Below, in pieces: positions 44,652 through 55,826 of a DNA stretch of 64,000 nucleotides (position 1 is its first letter; the number at the start of each line of letters is the position of its first letter). Under the pieces are notes generated by a model. It did not search any database, was not told the DNA's origin, and was given only the letters and a program-made list of their open reading frames with translations. The stretch is from Crotalaria pallida (Eukaryota; Streptophyta; Magnoliopsida; Fabales; Fabaceae): NCBI GenBank assembly GCA_037953625.1, contig CM075652.1, positions 10,188,501 through 10,252,500 of the forward strand, read 5' to 3'. Both the position numbers and the translations under genes were made by a program.

Positions 44652-46346
44652 TGTTAGGATCGGCCTCAAAATCTCGAGAGGGGGGGGGGGGTGAATCGAG
44701 TTTTATTAGTTTATTGCTGTGAAAGCACATATAATTTAAAAATATTTTCGCGTTGAAGAGATTAAGAGATTGAGATGGAGAGCGATAACAATAGATAACA
44801 AAAATAAGAGCAGCGCGGAAACGTAAATAATTGAAATTGCGGAAATTAAAAGAGATAGAGAAGAAGAACACACAAACCACTTTTATACTGGTTTAGCCTT
44901 TCCAGCGAAAGACCTATGTCCAGTCCCCAAGCAACCTGCTTGAGCTTTTCTATTAACCTTTGAATTGAGTCGAACCCAATTACAACTAGAGCACCCCGCA
45001 CACTACTAGGAACCTCCGTTCGCTAGGGGCCTCAATATCACACAAGGGTTCCCCACCATAAGAACGTGCCACACGTTCAACTAAGGGATTCACTCCCTAA
45101 TCACTACAGTTTGAATACAAGATGATGTGAGTGATTACAATAGTATAGTGTGTTCTCAATAACACAGATACAACAATTAAGCTTTCTATGATAATGAAAT
45201 TAAATCATAAGAGTGCAGGCCAACACAAGGTTTTCTTCAAAATAGAATAATCGTGAAAAGCTTGAAGTTGAAGAAGAAGAGAAGAGAGAAAGCGTTTTGA
45301 TCAGGTCAGTAGAATGTAGGAGTGTTATGTTAGAATAAAAATAAAATCTGATTTTGAAATAAAAAGCAAAAGGAATATTTTTGAAATAAAAAACAAATCA
45401 AATTGATTTAAAGAATAAAATAGAAGATTTGAATCTTAAATCAAAAAGGAATATTTTCAAAAATAAAATCAATTTCGAATTTTCAAAATAAATCAGAATC
45501 AATCAGGTAAAAACAAATCTGGAAATAAATCAAAATAATTCTGACACGTTTTTCAATAAAACTTAAGGTAATCGATTACTTCAGGGAAGGTAATCGATTA
45601 TCCCCTTTAAAATGGAAACTTTGAAATCCTTTTGAAAAACTAGTAATCTATTACATCATATCAAGTAATCGATTACTTCACTCCTGTTTAGTATATGATG
45701 CAACTCGTATAATCAATTACCACTAATCTAATAATCGATTACAGAGACTCTAAAGTTTGTAAGATGCAACATCATGTAATCGATTACTCAGGGCAGTAAT
45801 CGATTACTGTGCCTCGGGAAAATGTATGATGCAACAATTCTAATCGATTACTTGATCTAGGTAATCGATTATTACTCTCATTCAAAAAGTAATGGATTAG
45901 CCAAGTTCACATAATCGATTACACACACTCTGGATTTTATATGATGCAACAAAAGTAATCGATTACTTTGAGAAGGTAATCAATTATCCTCTCTTGCACT
46001 TGTAAAAATAGATTTTCATGACTTAGATAAAATCATCCAGAGTTGTTTCATCATGCACTTCCACAGAAACTAAGTTAAAAAAATTGATTTTCACAAAAAC
46101 TCTTTTTCTTCTCCTTTATTTGAAAAACTCATTTGGCCATTACACACTTGTAATAAAACTTCATTACCTTACACATTTCCTATGGGCAAGGCTTATACAC
46201 AACTTTGAACTTGAAAGCTTGAGCCTTGATAATGCTTGAGACTTGATGCTTGAAACTTGGAATGTGTTGTTATCATCAAAACCATCTTCTAGAAATCTTC
46301 TAGCATTGACTCTTTACGTCCTTTAGGAAAAGCTTGATTTCCAACA
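44652..46346 (-). repeat. 3' LTR of the copia element
   Basis: 1695 bp, TGTTAGGATC...TTCCAACA on the plus strand. It differs from the other LTR by many substitutions and indels, so the insertion is old. A region of about 430 bp (45560-46000) holds ten exact TAATCGATTA palindromes plus degenerate ones. Confidence 0.9.
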
Positions 46347-46358
46347 TTCTCCCTTTTT

Positions 46359-46733
46359 GATGATGACAAACCCTTTTATGAGTTTCTGCATCACAATCGT
46401 TAAGTAAGAAAGTATAGCACAATATAATTCAATAGTAACATAGGAAATTTAAATTATCAGGGAATAATTGAATAAAAAAATAAATTCTTCATAATCTCCC
46501 CTTGCATAGATGGTTAGTATGAATAATATATTCCAGAATTCTTGTTCTCCTTTTTGTATGAATAAAAAATTCCATGAAGCTAATAATCCTTCTCCCCCTT
46601 TTGTCAACATCAAAAATGGTGGGAAGACTTTAGCAAGATTAGGGTTCTTCTCCCCCTTTGTACTACACTCCCCCTGAAACACTGAATATATACATTAATA
46701 ATAACAAGGGATTAAATATGCATGCTCACATAT
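46359..46733 (-). other. 3' untranslated part of the copia element
   Basis: Between the pol stop and the purine tract. It contains repeated AG-rich words on the minus strand (for example GGGGGAGAAGG), which could act as extra purine tracts. No envelope-like frame is visible. Confidence 0.6.
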
Positions 46734-49700
46734 TCAAACAAGGTGAGCGGCAGATGTTAGACCAATTTCTCTACGAATAAAAAAGAAGTTTTCTTTAGGA
46801 AGCGATTTTGTAAAGATATCAGCTAATTGCCTTGTAGTATCCACATACTCAGTAATACAATCACCTCTTTGAATATGATCACGAATTAAATGGTGACGAA
46901 TCTCTATATGCTTTGTGCTAGAATGTTGCACTGGGTTTTTGGTTATGTTTATTGCACAAGTGTTATCACATTTTATGGGAATGTGATCTAGACTTACACC
47001 AAAGTCTAGGAGTTGCTGTTTTAACCATAAGATTTGTGCGCAACAGCTACCCGCAGCGACATATTCAGCCTCAATTGTGGATAGGGCTACACTAGACTGT
47101 TTCTTACTAGCCCAAGAGACTAAAGAACTACCAAGGAGGTGACATGTGCCGCTTGTGCTTTTCCTATCTACTTTGCAACCAGCAAAATCAGAATCGGAAT
47201 ACCCAACAAGGTTATAAGTGGAACCTTTGGGGTACCATAAACCCATATTAGTTGTGCCAGATAGATATTTCATTATTCTTTTGATAGCAACCATGTGCGT
47301 TTCTTTTGGATTCACCTGAAAACGTACACATGTGCATACACTAAACATGATATTCGGCCTACTTGCCGTTAAATAAACAAGGGAACCGATCATACCTCGA
47401 TACTTTGTAATTTCAAAAGGTTTACCTTCTTCATCCTTGTCTAGATAGCATGATGTACTCATAGGTGTTGCTACTGCTTTGGCCTTATCCATGCCGAATC
47501 TTTTCAAAAGTTCCTTGCAGTACTTTGTTTGACTGATAAATATTCTATCCTTTGCTTGTTTGGTTTGTAATCCAAGAAAGAATTTGAGTTCTCCTATTAG
47601 AGACATTTCAAACTCTTCCAGCATTAAACTCGAAAATTCCTTGCTAAGTGTTTCATTAGTAGCACCGAATATAATATCATCAACATAAATTTGAACTAAA
47701 AGAATGTCCTTTCCTTTCTTTTTAATAAAAAGTGTGTTGTCAACCTTCACCCTTTCAAAATCCTTTTCTAATAAAAATTTGCTCAATCGCTCATACCATG
47801 CTCTAGGAGCTTATTTGAGACCATAAAGAGCCTTTTTCAATTTAAAAACGTAATCAGGATGTTCAAAATTTTCAAAATCAGGAGGTTCACTAACATACAC
47901 TTCTTCATTTATAAAACCATTTATAAAGGCACTATTTACGTCCATTTGATACAATTTAAATTCTAAGATGCATGCAAACTCTAAAAGCAACCTAATGGCT
48001 TCCAACCTAGCAACAGGGACAAAAGTTTCATCATAATCTATCCCCTCTTCCTGGTTGTAGCCTTGTGCAACCAATCTAGCTTTGTTTCGAATAATTATAC
48101 CAGCCTCATCAAGTTTGTTTTTAAAAATCCATTTTATTCCAATAATTTGTTGAGAATCAGGCCTAGGAACAAGTTCTCAAACCTGGTTTCTTTCGAACTG
48201 GTTTAATTCTTCTTGCATAGCCAGTAGCCAATGTTCATCAATTGAAGCCTCAGAAATATTCTTTGGCTCCACTTGAGAAACAAAAGCCATATGATTACAC
48301 AAATTACTAAAAGAATTACGAGTACTTACACCTTTGGAGATATCACCTATAACTTGATCAATTGGATGGTGTCGTGATGTTTTCCATTCCTTAGGAAGAT
48401 CTGCATTAGGCTCGGTGGAATTCCCTTGAGTTTGCATTTGATTTTCATTTGATTCATTTGCCTTTTCGTTTCCTTGGGAATCCTTCTTTTCTTCTAAGAT
48501 TGGTTCAATCTCCTCATCAAGATATAGTTCTCCTAGAATACCTGCAAGATCATCAACAGATACCTTTTCCAGCTTTCTGGGATTAGATTAATCAAATGTA
48601 ACATGAATAGATTCTTCAATAGTATTACGAGTCTTAATTAAAATCCTATAGGCTTTGCTCGAAACAGAATAACCAAGGAATATACCCTCATCAGCTCTAG
48701 CATCGTCACTCCCTAGATTGTCTCTACCATTATTATGCACAAAACATTTACATCCAAAGACTCTCAAATGGGATATGTTGGGTTTTCTCCCCTTGTACAG
48801 CTCATGGGGGTTTTCTTTAAAATAGGCCTTATTAAAACACGGTTCATAACACAACAAGCTGTACTTACTGCATCGACCCAAAAATATGCAGGCATGTTCA
48901 TGTCACTAAGCATTGTCCGAGAAAGTTCTTTTAAAGATCGATTTTTCCTCTCCACAACCTCGTTTTGTTCCGGAGTTCTTGGAGCTGAAAAATAATGCTT
49001 AATGCCATGTTTTTCGCAAAACTTTTCAAAAAGATAGTTTTCAAATTCACCGCCATGATCAGTCTTAATGGATGGAATGCTCAAATGCATTTGGTTTTGA
49101 ACAACCTTTGCTAGCTTTTCGAATTCATGAAATGCATCATTTATATGAGTAATGAATAAAGCCATGTATACCTAGAATAGTTATCCACAATAACCAAGCA
49201 ATAATAGTTGTCACCAAAGATTTTAGTTTGACATGGTCCAAAAAGATCCATATGTAAAAGTTCCAAGGGTCTTTGAGTAGAAACAATATTTTTAGGGGGA
49301 AAAGGTACCCTTGTTAGTTTTGATTTTTGAACAAGGATCACATTTTTCAGAAATAGAAAATTTTTGCTTTGGAAAACCAACTACTAAGTTTTTAAAAGAT
49401 AGTTTGTTCAAATGATTCATGTGGATGTGACATATCCTACGATGCCATAGCCAAGACTCATCCTCTTTACTAATTAAACATTTAGCATCATTTGAGGGAA
49501 TTGAGTTAAGATCAATTAAGTACACATTGTTTACCCTGCGAGCAACAAGCTTAATAAGATTGTCCATTTTACCCTCAATAATACATTTATCATAATCAAA
49601 GATAAACCTATTGCCCTTATCACATAGCTGACTAATACTTAGCATGTTATGCTTTAGGCCTTCAACATGCAAAACATTTTCAATGCAAGGGTTAGGAGGA

Positions 49701-49834
49701 GTACCTACTTTACTAATTCCGAGTATCCTTCCTTTGTTGTTATCTTCGAAAGTTACTTGTCCTTGGTCCTTTGGAATGAGATGTGAGAATTTCGATTTGT
49801 CTCCATTCATATGTTTGGAACACCCACTATCCAA
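46734..49834 (-). pseudogene. Copia Pol: protease, integrase, RT, RNase H
   Basis: Protease DSGCSKHM at about 49830. Then a GAG-pre-integrase segment (WLWHRRICHIHMNHL), the integrase core (HMDLFGP, VDNYSRYTW, KTDHGGEF, GIKHYFSAPRTPEQNEVVER), the RT (VAQGYNQEEGIDYDETF, QMDVNSAFING, catalytic YVDDIIFG) and RNase H (SDSDFAGC, STIEAEY, then ITKNPVQHSSTKHIEIRHH). Frameshifts occur near 49300, 49150 and 48860. In-frame stops lie at 48588-48590, 48177-48179 and 47811-47813. Three of the four nonsense changes in the element look like C-to-T type transitions. It cannot make a complete Pol. Confidence 0.9.
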
Positions 49835-49882
49835 GTACCACCATGTTTTCCTTTCTTTCGGAGTAACCTACAAGAGAATATT

Positions 49883-51592
49883 TCATGTTTTCTTTTTAGG
49901 TACCCATATTTTTTTGGGTCCTTGCATGTTAGTGTTACCATAGTTTGCATCGTCCCACCTTTTAGTTTCATTGTTCTTTTTAACGAACTTCACTTTTCGG
50001 TGTTTGCACTCATGTGCGCCATGGCCCTTTCTTCCACAAAAATGACATATTATAATAGGCTTCTTATGTGAGCTAGCGGGGACAAAAATGGTGCTTAACT
50101 GTTTTTGGTGTCTGCCGGGTTGATATCCTAAACTGGCTCTATTGAAAAAACAATTTTGTCTCCCTAGCATTAAATTTAAAGTATTTCTTCCTTTTGTAAA
50201 CTTTGCAAGTGTTTCTTTTAAATCCTCATTTTCTTTTACTAAGTCCTTGCAAAACTTACAAGAAGATGAACTAGCTTTAAATTTAAATTCATTACGAGAG
50301 GTGTTTGAGGATTTACTTAAGGTTATATTCAGCTCTTTGTTTTTATTTTTCAAAATTTCATTTTCCTTTTCAAGATCAGAATTCTTTTGTAAAATAAGAG
50401 CTGACTTTTTCTTTTCTAAACTAACCAATAAGGATAACCTCATTGATTCCTCATGTAACTCCTCAAATGCCTCTTGTAATTCAAGATATGAAGGTTCAAG
50501 TTGAAGTTCAGAATTTACCTCATCTCCATGTGCCATTAAGCATAGGTTGGTTGTTTCTTCCTGTTCGTCCGAATTCTCATCCGAACTTTCATTGTTGTCT
50601 AACCATGCCAGGTATGCTTGCTTTCCTTTCCTTGAGTTGAAGATGTTTCTTTCTGAATTCTCCTTCTTTTTCAAGTACTGGGAGCACTCCGCTCTGATGT
50701 GACTGGGCTTGCCACATTCATGACATGTGATAGCCGATCCTCCACCTTTGTTAGCGTCTCTTCTATTTTGAGTAGCGAAGTTGTTCTTCTTTCTCAAAAA
50801 CTTCCCGAACTTTTTGACAAGTAGTCCCATATGTTCATCATTGATTAGTTCCTTGTCGGAGTCACCTTCGGTGGATGGTGCTTCAGCTTTGAATGGGAGA
50901 CTCTTCACCTTTTTGGTCTCCTCTTCATGTTGTGCTAATCTTTTCAATTCACTCTCGTGTTCTTGTAGTTTTCCGAATAATGTAGCGAGAGTCATGGTTG
51001 AGAGATTTCTTGATTCCATTATGGCTGTCACCTTTGGTTGTCATTCTCTCCCTAGGCACCTCAGCACTTTGTTGATCAGTTCTTCGTTGGTGAATTTCTT
51101 CCCCATGGTTACAAGCTGATTGACTATCATTGTGAAGCGCTTTTGGATCCCCTGTACTGATTCTCCATCCTTCATTCGGAAAAGTTCATATTCTCCCGTC
51201 AGGGTGTTGATTCTTGATCTTTTGACTTCATCGGTACCTTCATGTGTGACCTCTAAAGTATCCCACATTTGCTGTGCAGTCTCACATGTAGATATCCTGA
51301 AAAACACATCATAACTAAAAACAGATGTTATTATATTTTTCGCTTTCAAGTCGTATTGGACTCTACGTTCCTCCTCTTCCGTCCACTCAGCCATAGGCTT
51401 GTCAACGGTGTTACCATTAACCACTTGAGTCGGAACATACTGTTCATTAACGACTGCATCCCAAACCTTTAATCCTACTCCTTGAATAAAGATTTTCATC
51501 CGGGCTTTCCAATAAGCGTACCCTACCCTGTCAAACATGGGAGGATGATTAATAGAACTCCCTTCACCACCAAACGGAGAGTTTGAAGCCAT
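49883..51592 (-). pseudogene. Copia Gag with one in-frame stop
   Basis: ATG at 51592 (MASNSPFGGEGSSIN). The N-terminal UBN2-type Gag region has FDRVGYAYWKARMKIFI, EEEERRVQYDLKAKNII and ETAQQMWDTLEVTHEG. A TGA at 51041-51043 interrupts the frame before the segment VTAIMESRNLSTMTLATLFGKLQEHE. A classic knuckle CHECGKPSHIRAEC, a Glu/Lys-rich coiled-coil-like stretch, and a second knuckle CHFCGRKGHGAHEC follow. The frame ends TGA at 49883; a TAG lies a few codons later before protease, in the same frame. Separation of same-frame Gag and Pol by a stop codon is known for SIRE1. Confidence 0.88.
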
Positions 51593-51628
51593 ACTCTTGA
51601 GACGGTTAAGTCTTAACACAAGAGACTA

Positions 51629-51640
51629 GCTCTGATGTCA
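51629..51640 (-). other. Primer-binding site of the copia element
   Basis: TGACATCAGAGC on the minus strand, two bases inside the 5' LTR, matching the initiator-Met tRNA type (TGGTATCAGAGC) with two changes. Confidence 0.75.
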
Positions 51641-51642
51641 AT

Positions 51643-53304
51643 TGTTAGGATCGACCTCAAAATCTCGAGAGGGGGGGTGAATCGAGTTTTATTAATTTAT
51701 TGAGAAAGCACGTATAATTTAAAATAATTTTTGTGTTGGAGAGATTTAGAGTTGAGATGGAGAGCGATTGCGCTAGATAATAAAATTATGAGTAGCGCAG
51801 AAACGTAAATAATTGAAATTGCGGAAATTAAAAGAGATAGAGAAGAAGAACACGCAAACCAATTTTATACTAGTTCGGTCAATCCAGCGAGAGACCTACT
51901 CCAGTCTCGAAGCGACCCGCTTGAGAGTTTCTATAAACCTTTGAATTGAGCCGAACCCAATTACAACCAGAGCACCCCGCACACTACTAGGAACCTCCGT
52001 TCGCTAGGGGCCTCAATATCACACAAGGGTTCCTCACCCTAAGAATATGCCACACGTTCAACTAGGAGATACACTCCCTAATCACTACGGTTAAGAATAA
52101 TATAATGTGAGTGATTACAATAGTATGATGTGTTCTCAATAACACGGATACAACAAGTATAGCACTATAGCAATGAATTTTTGTTTGAGTAGTTAAGAAG
52201 CCAACAAGGTTTTTGTGTTCTTAGAAAAAGTATGAACGTTAAAACCAGAGAATTGGAGAAGGAGCAGGAAGAACGTGAAAACTTAGAAGAATGTAGGAGT
52301 GAGTTATCCGAAAAAAAAAGATTGATTCAAAACAACTTATTATTAAGAAAATAATTTTCCAAATAAAAAATGATCAAAGAGATTGAAAAACTTAAACAAA
52401 GATTTGATTTTGTAAACCAAAAAGGAATTAATTCAAAACAAAATCAAATTCGAATTTTGAATAAGAATCAGAATGAATTATGTAAAAACAAATTTGGAAA
52501 TAAATCAAAATGATTCTAACACGTTTTTCAATAAAACTTAAGGAAATCAATTACTTCAGGGAAGGTAATCGATTATCCTCTTTAAAATGGAAACTTTGAA
52601 AACCTTTTGAAAAACAAGTAATCAATTACATCATACCAATTAATCGATTACTTTACTCCTGTTTAATATATGATGCAACTCATATAATCGATTACCACTA
52701 ATCTAATAATCGATTACAAAGCCTCTGGAATTAATGAGATGCTACATCAGGTAATCGATTACTCAGGGCAGTAATCGATTACTTTGCCCCTGGAAAATGT
52801 ATGATGCAACAATTATAATCAATTACTTGATCTAGGTAATCGATTACTCTTATTCAAAAAGTAATGGATTAGCCAAGTTCACATAATCGATTACACACAC
52901 TCTGAATTTTCTATGATGCAACAAAAGTAATCGGTTACTTTGAGAAGGTAATCGATTATCTCCTCTTGCACTTATAAAAATAGATTTTCATGACTTATAT
53001 AAAAGCATCCAGAGTTGTTTCATCATGCATTTCCACATAAACTAAGTTAAAAACTGATTTTCACTAAAACTCTTTTTCTTCTCCTTTATTTGAAAAACTC
53101 ATTGGCCTTTTAACTCATTAAGAACTTAGACTTCATTACCTTACAACATGTCCTAAGGGAAAGGGATTAAAAGCTTATATTTGCTTGAGCATTCAACATG
53201 AGCTTGAAAGGACTTTGTGATTGCACTTGAGACTCTTGAGTTTGTTATCATCAAAACCTTAAACTTTAACTCTTGAAGTCCATGGGAAAGCTTGACTTCC
53301 AACA
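51643..53304 (-). repeat. 5' LTR of the copia element
   Basis: 1662 bp, same ends as 44652-46346. It has nine exact TAATCGATTA sites between about 52560 and 52960 plus copies decayed to TAATCAATTA, which is the change expected from methyl-CpG deamination. Confidence 0.9.
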
Positions 53305-55096
53305 TTTATTGCGGGCAATCGGGGCATGTCTATGCAAGCTGTCCTGAGCGTCCTAGGAAGGAGTAAGGGAATGCAGCAAAGGCCCGACGGGCAGATGGGA
53401 GCCAACCTGTGTAGAAAGGTATTTCTTGTGTTAATGAATTCCAATAGGGCGTATTATGTGACTGTAAAGTCACCTAGTCTTTTAATTCTTTTTAGACTAT
53501 AAGAAAAGAGTAAAACATCCTAACATTGGAAAAGATTCTTTAAACTCTAGGCCTTCAACCCATGAGTCTTTTAATTAAGATCTCACAAAGCCTATCCGAC
53601 TCATTCCTTCTAGGTATCTAGCCAAGAGTTTCGGACCAATCCAATGGGTAAGCCCAACTGAATGACGATTAGGTAGTCAACCACCTGCATATTTTTAGGA
53701 AAGCGGAATTGCCCGATCTTGTTCCGCGATAGCTATTCCTAGATTAGGATTCTGAGAAAGTATCTTTCTGAAAGTTACTAGCAACAGGAGTAGAATAAGA
53801 ATCCATGATCCTCCAAGCGAAGGACTGTGGAACTTAGAAAATATATAGATTTAGTCCAGCTTTTAGTGAACCATGTAAAGCCTTAAGAAGAAGTAATAAG
53901 TTTTGTAGTACATTTGAAAGATTAACCAAATCCTACGATGGCGTTGTCGTTTGATAGAATGTAAGGTTAGAGCTGACCACTCTGATTCTACATCTGTTAA
54001 GTGACGATGTTATCAGAAAATCCGCCAATGATGAGCTGTTGATAGACATGAGGTTGGGATTGGTCACCTCAATCTTTGCATCTATTAACAAATGAGATCA
54101 TTGCAACTTTCTTAGCAAAATTGAAACCATCGAAATAGGAACTCTCAAAGGAAATAGATCCCTTATAAAAGAAGAAAACCAACCCAAGAGGTGCTTTTTA
54201 TGAATTCTTTATACAGAATCAGAGAGTAAACCCAAAACCAAACTAGATGATAAGAGCTTTGAGCTACTTTATCTGTTTAAGAGCAATATAGCTGAACATA
54301 GGACGTTGGAAGGCAAAGAGCGAACTCAATAGGAAACATTTCTAAACTTTTGCAAAAAAAAAAGCCAACCTTAGTAGTTTTGTAAGTCTCCACACCGAGA
54401 CCAGCAGAGTTAAATCATTAATTCGTACTCTTGGTGAGTACAAGAACTTAGATTCGTGTGAATACGAAGCTTCGCAATTCGTAGAAATTCGTTCCAACCC
54501 AGCAGTCGCCACTTGGAAAACAACTAAGCACAACACCCAATCTAGAAACGTGGCCAAGAACTTCATGTTACGAATCCTTAATAGTTGTGCAAGACTTAGA
54601 GGCATTCAGATGCAAAGGGGTATGCCTATGCGAAGTGGGGGAGAACATAGTAACTAAACTTCAAACACTGTCGGGGTAACAACGGAATGAAATGTAGACA
54701 CACAGAACCAGCGAAAGTAAAGGCTAGAATCACAAGCCCTATCTTTGGAATGGTTCACCATCCCAAAGATATTAAACGGAATTTCGGGGATGAAATTCCA
54801 GTAAGCGGGGGAGAATTGTAACATCCCTATTTTTAGTTCCAAGCATAATTAGAATAATTCTAAGTGAAACTAATGGAAATCATAAGATTAAGTTGGGGTT
54901 TAATGAGGGAAAAACATAGCCAAAATAAGTATAGGAGTTGAAAAGTATGCCATAGAGTTAGAAGCCATCAGTACATGAAAATTTGTTGATGTAATCAATT
55001 ACCATGGGGTGATAATCAATTACAGTCATTCTGTTAAGCAGTTGGGAAGCCTTAGTAAAGAGTGAGAGAGTTCAAGTATAGTGGATCAGACCTCGG
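53305..55096 (+). mobile_element. 3' part of a Tekay/Del-like gypsy element, inverted partner
   Basis: Non-coding internal sequence runs into a purine tract AAGCGGGGGAGAAT (54803-54816) and the start of an LTR, TGTAACATCCC, at 54817. The LTR breaks off at about 55096. The whole is a plus-strand copy of the same family as the minus-strand element at 55097-60746: words such as GATAGACATGAGGTTGGGAT, GTTAAGTGA and TAGAATGTAAGGT match in inverted order at 57190-57350. Its left side is cut by the copia LTR. No pol domains were seen. Confidence 0.75.
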
Positions 55097-55826
55097 TCTT
55101 GGCTCTGGTGCTCGGCCCTATCTCGGGGTGTTATGAATTCGACCAGATCTTGGTCGGTGCTCGTAACTGAGTGCTAACTAGTCGGCGTACGATCGAATAG
55201 ATTGGACTGGAGTCATGGGGACTGTGTTGGGACCTCGGAGCTCTGATCTTGAATGCACCTCCTTGGAATGAGACAGGTAAAGTGATATGCTCGGCGCGTG
55301 GAGGCCGAGATATATTGACGTCGGTACTAGGTCGGTTCTTGTGAGTTCAATGCTATCTATTCGGTTCTCGTGAGCTTGGTTCTCACGAGCTCAGTGCTAA
55401 CTGTTCAGTTCTCATGAGCTCGGTGATAACTGTTTGGTCCAATGTCCTTTAAACCCGAGAAGACTGGTTATTGACGAAGGGTGTTAAGCGAAATGAGATC
55501 GGCTTATGAATCTTGACGTCGCTTTTTGGTCGGCTAAGATGGGATTTGGTCGGACCGGGGTCCGATCTACTACACTTAAACCCGCTTATTCTTTGCTAGG
55601 GCTCTACTTCACAGAATGATAGTAATCGATTATCACTCCGCGATAATCGATTACATCAACAGATCTTTATGTACTGATGGCTTCTAACTCTATGGCATAC
55701 TTTTCAACTCCTATACCCGTTTTAGCTATGATTACTCTAATTAATCCTAGCCTATTCCTAGGGTTTCCACTAGCTTGACTTCGACTTATTCTCATTAAGT
55801 TTGGGATTAAAATTCGGGATGTTACA
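55097..55826 (-). repeat. Truncated 3' LTR
   Basis: 730 bp matching 60002-60746. It contains short tandem palindromic words (GGTTCTCGTGAGCTCGG and variants at about 55335-55440, again at about 60236-60357) and a pair of ATCGATTA sites at about 55622-55655. It breaks at a junction with the inverted LTR fragment at about 55096. Confidence 0.85.

Larger units (their letters stand above)
44652..53304 (-). mobile_element. Full-length decayed Ty1/copia retrotransposon (SIRE/Maximus-like)
   Basis: LTRs at 44652-46346 and 51643-53304 surround a minus-strand gag-pol. A PBS (TGACATCAGAGC, two changes from the usual initiator-Met site) lies at 51629-51640, and a purine tract AAAAAGGGAGAA at 46347-46358 abuts the 3' LTR. 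The domain order protease-integrase-RT-RNase H is the copia order. Two zinc knuckles in a long Gag with a coiled-coil-like region and Gag and Pol in the same frame suggest the SIRE lineage, tentatively. The 5-bp flanks do not match (CCTCC against TTTAT). Multiple stops and frameshifts make it defective. Confidence 0.9.

Noticed and set aside
49644..51472. Several plus-strand frames in the copia region
   Set aside because: Shadows of the minus-strand gag-pol.
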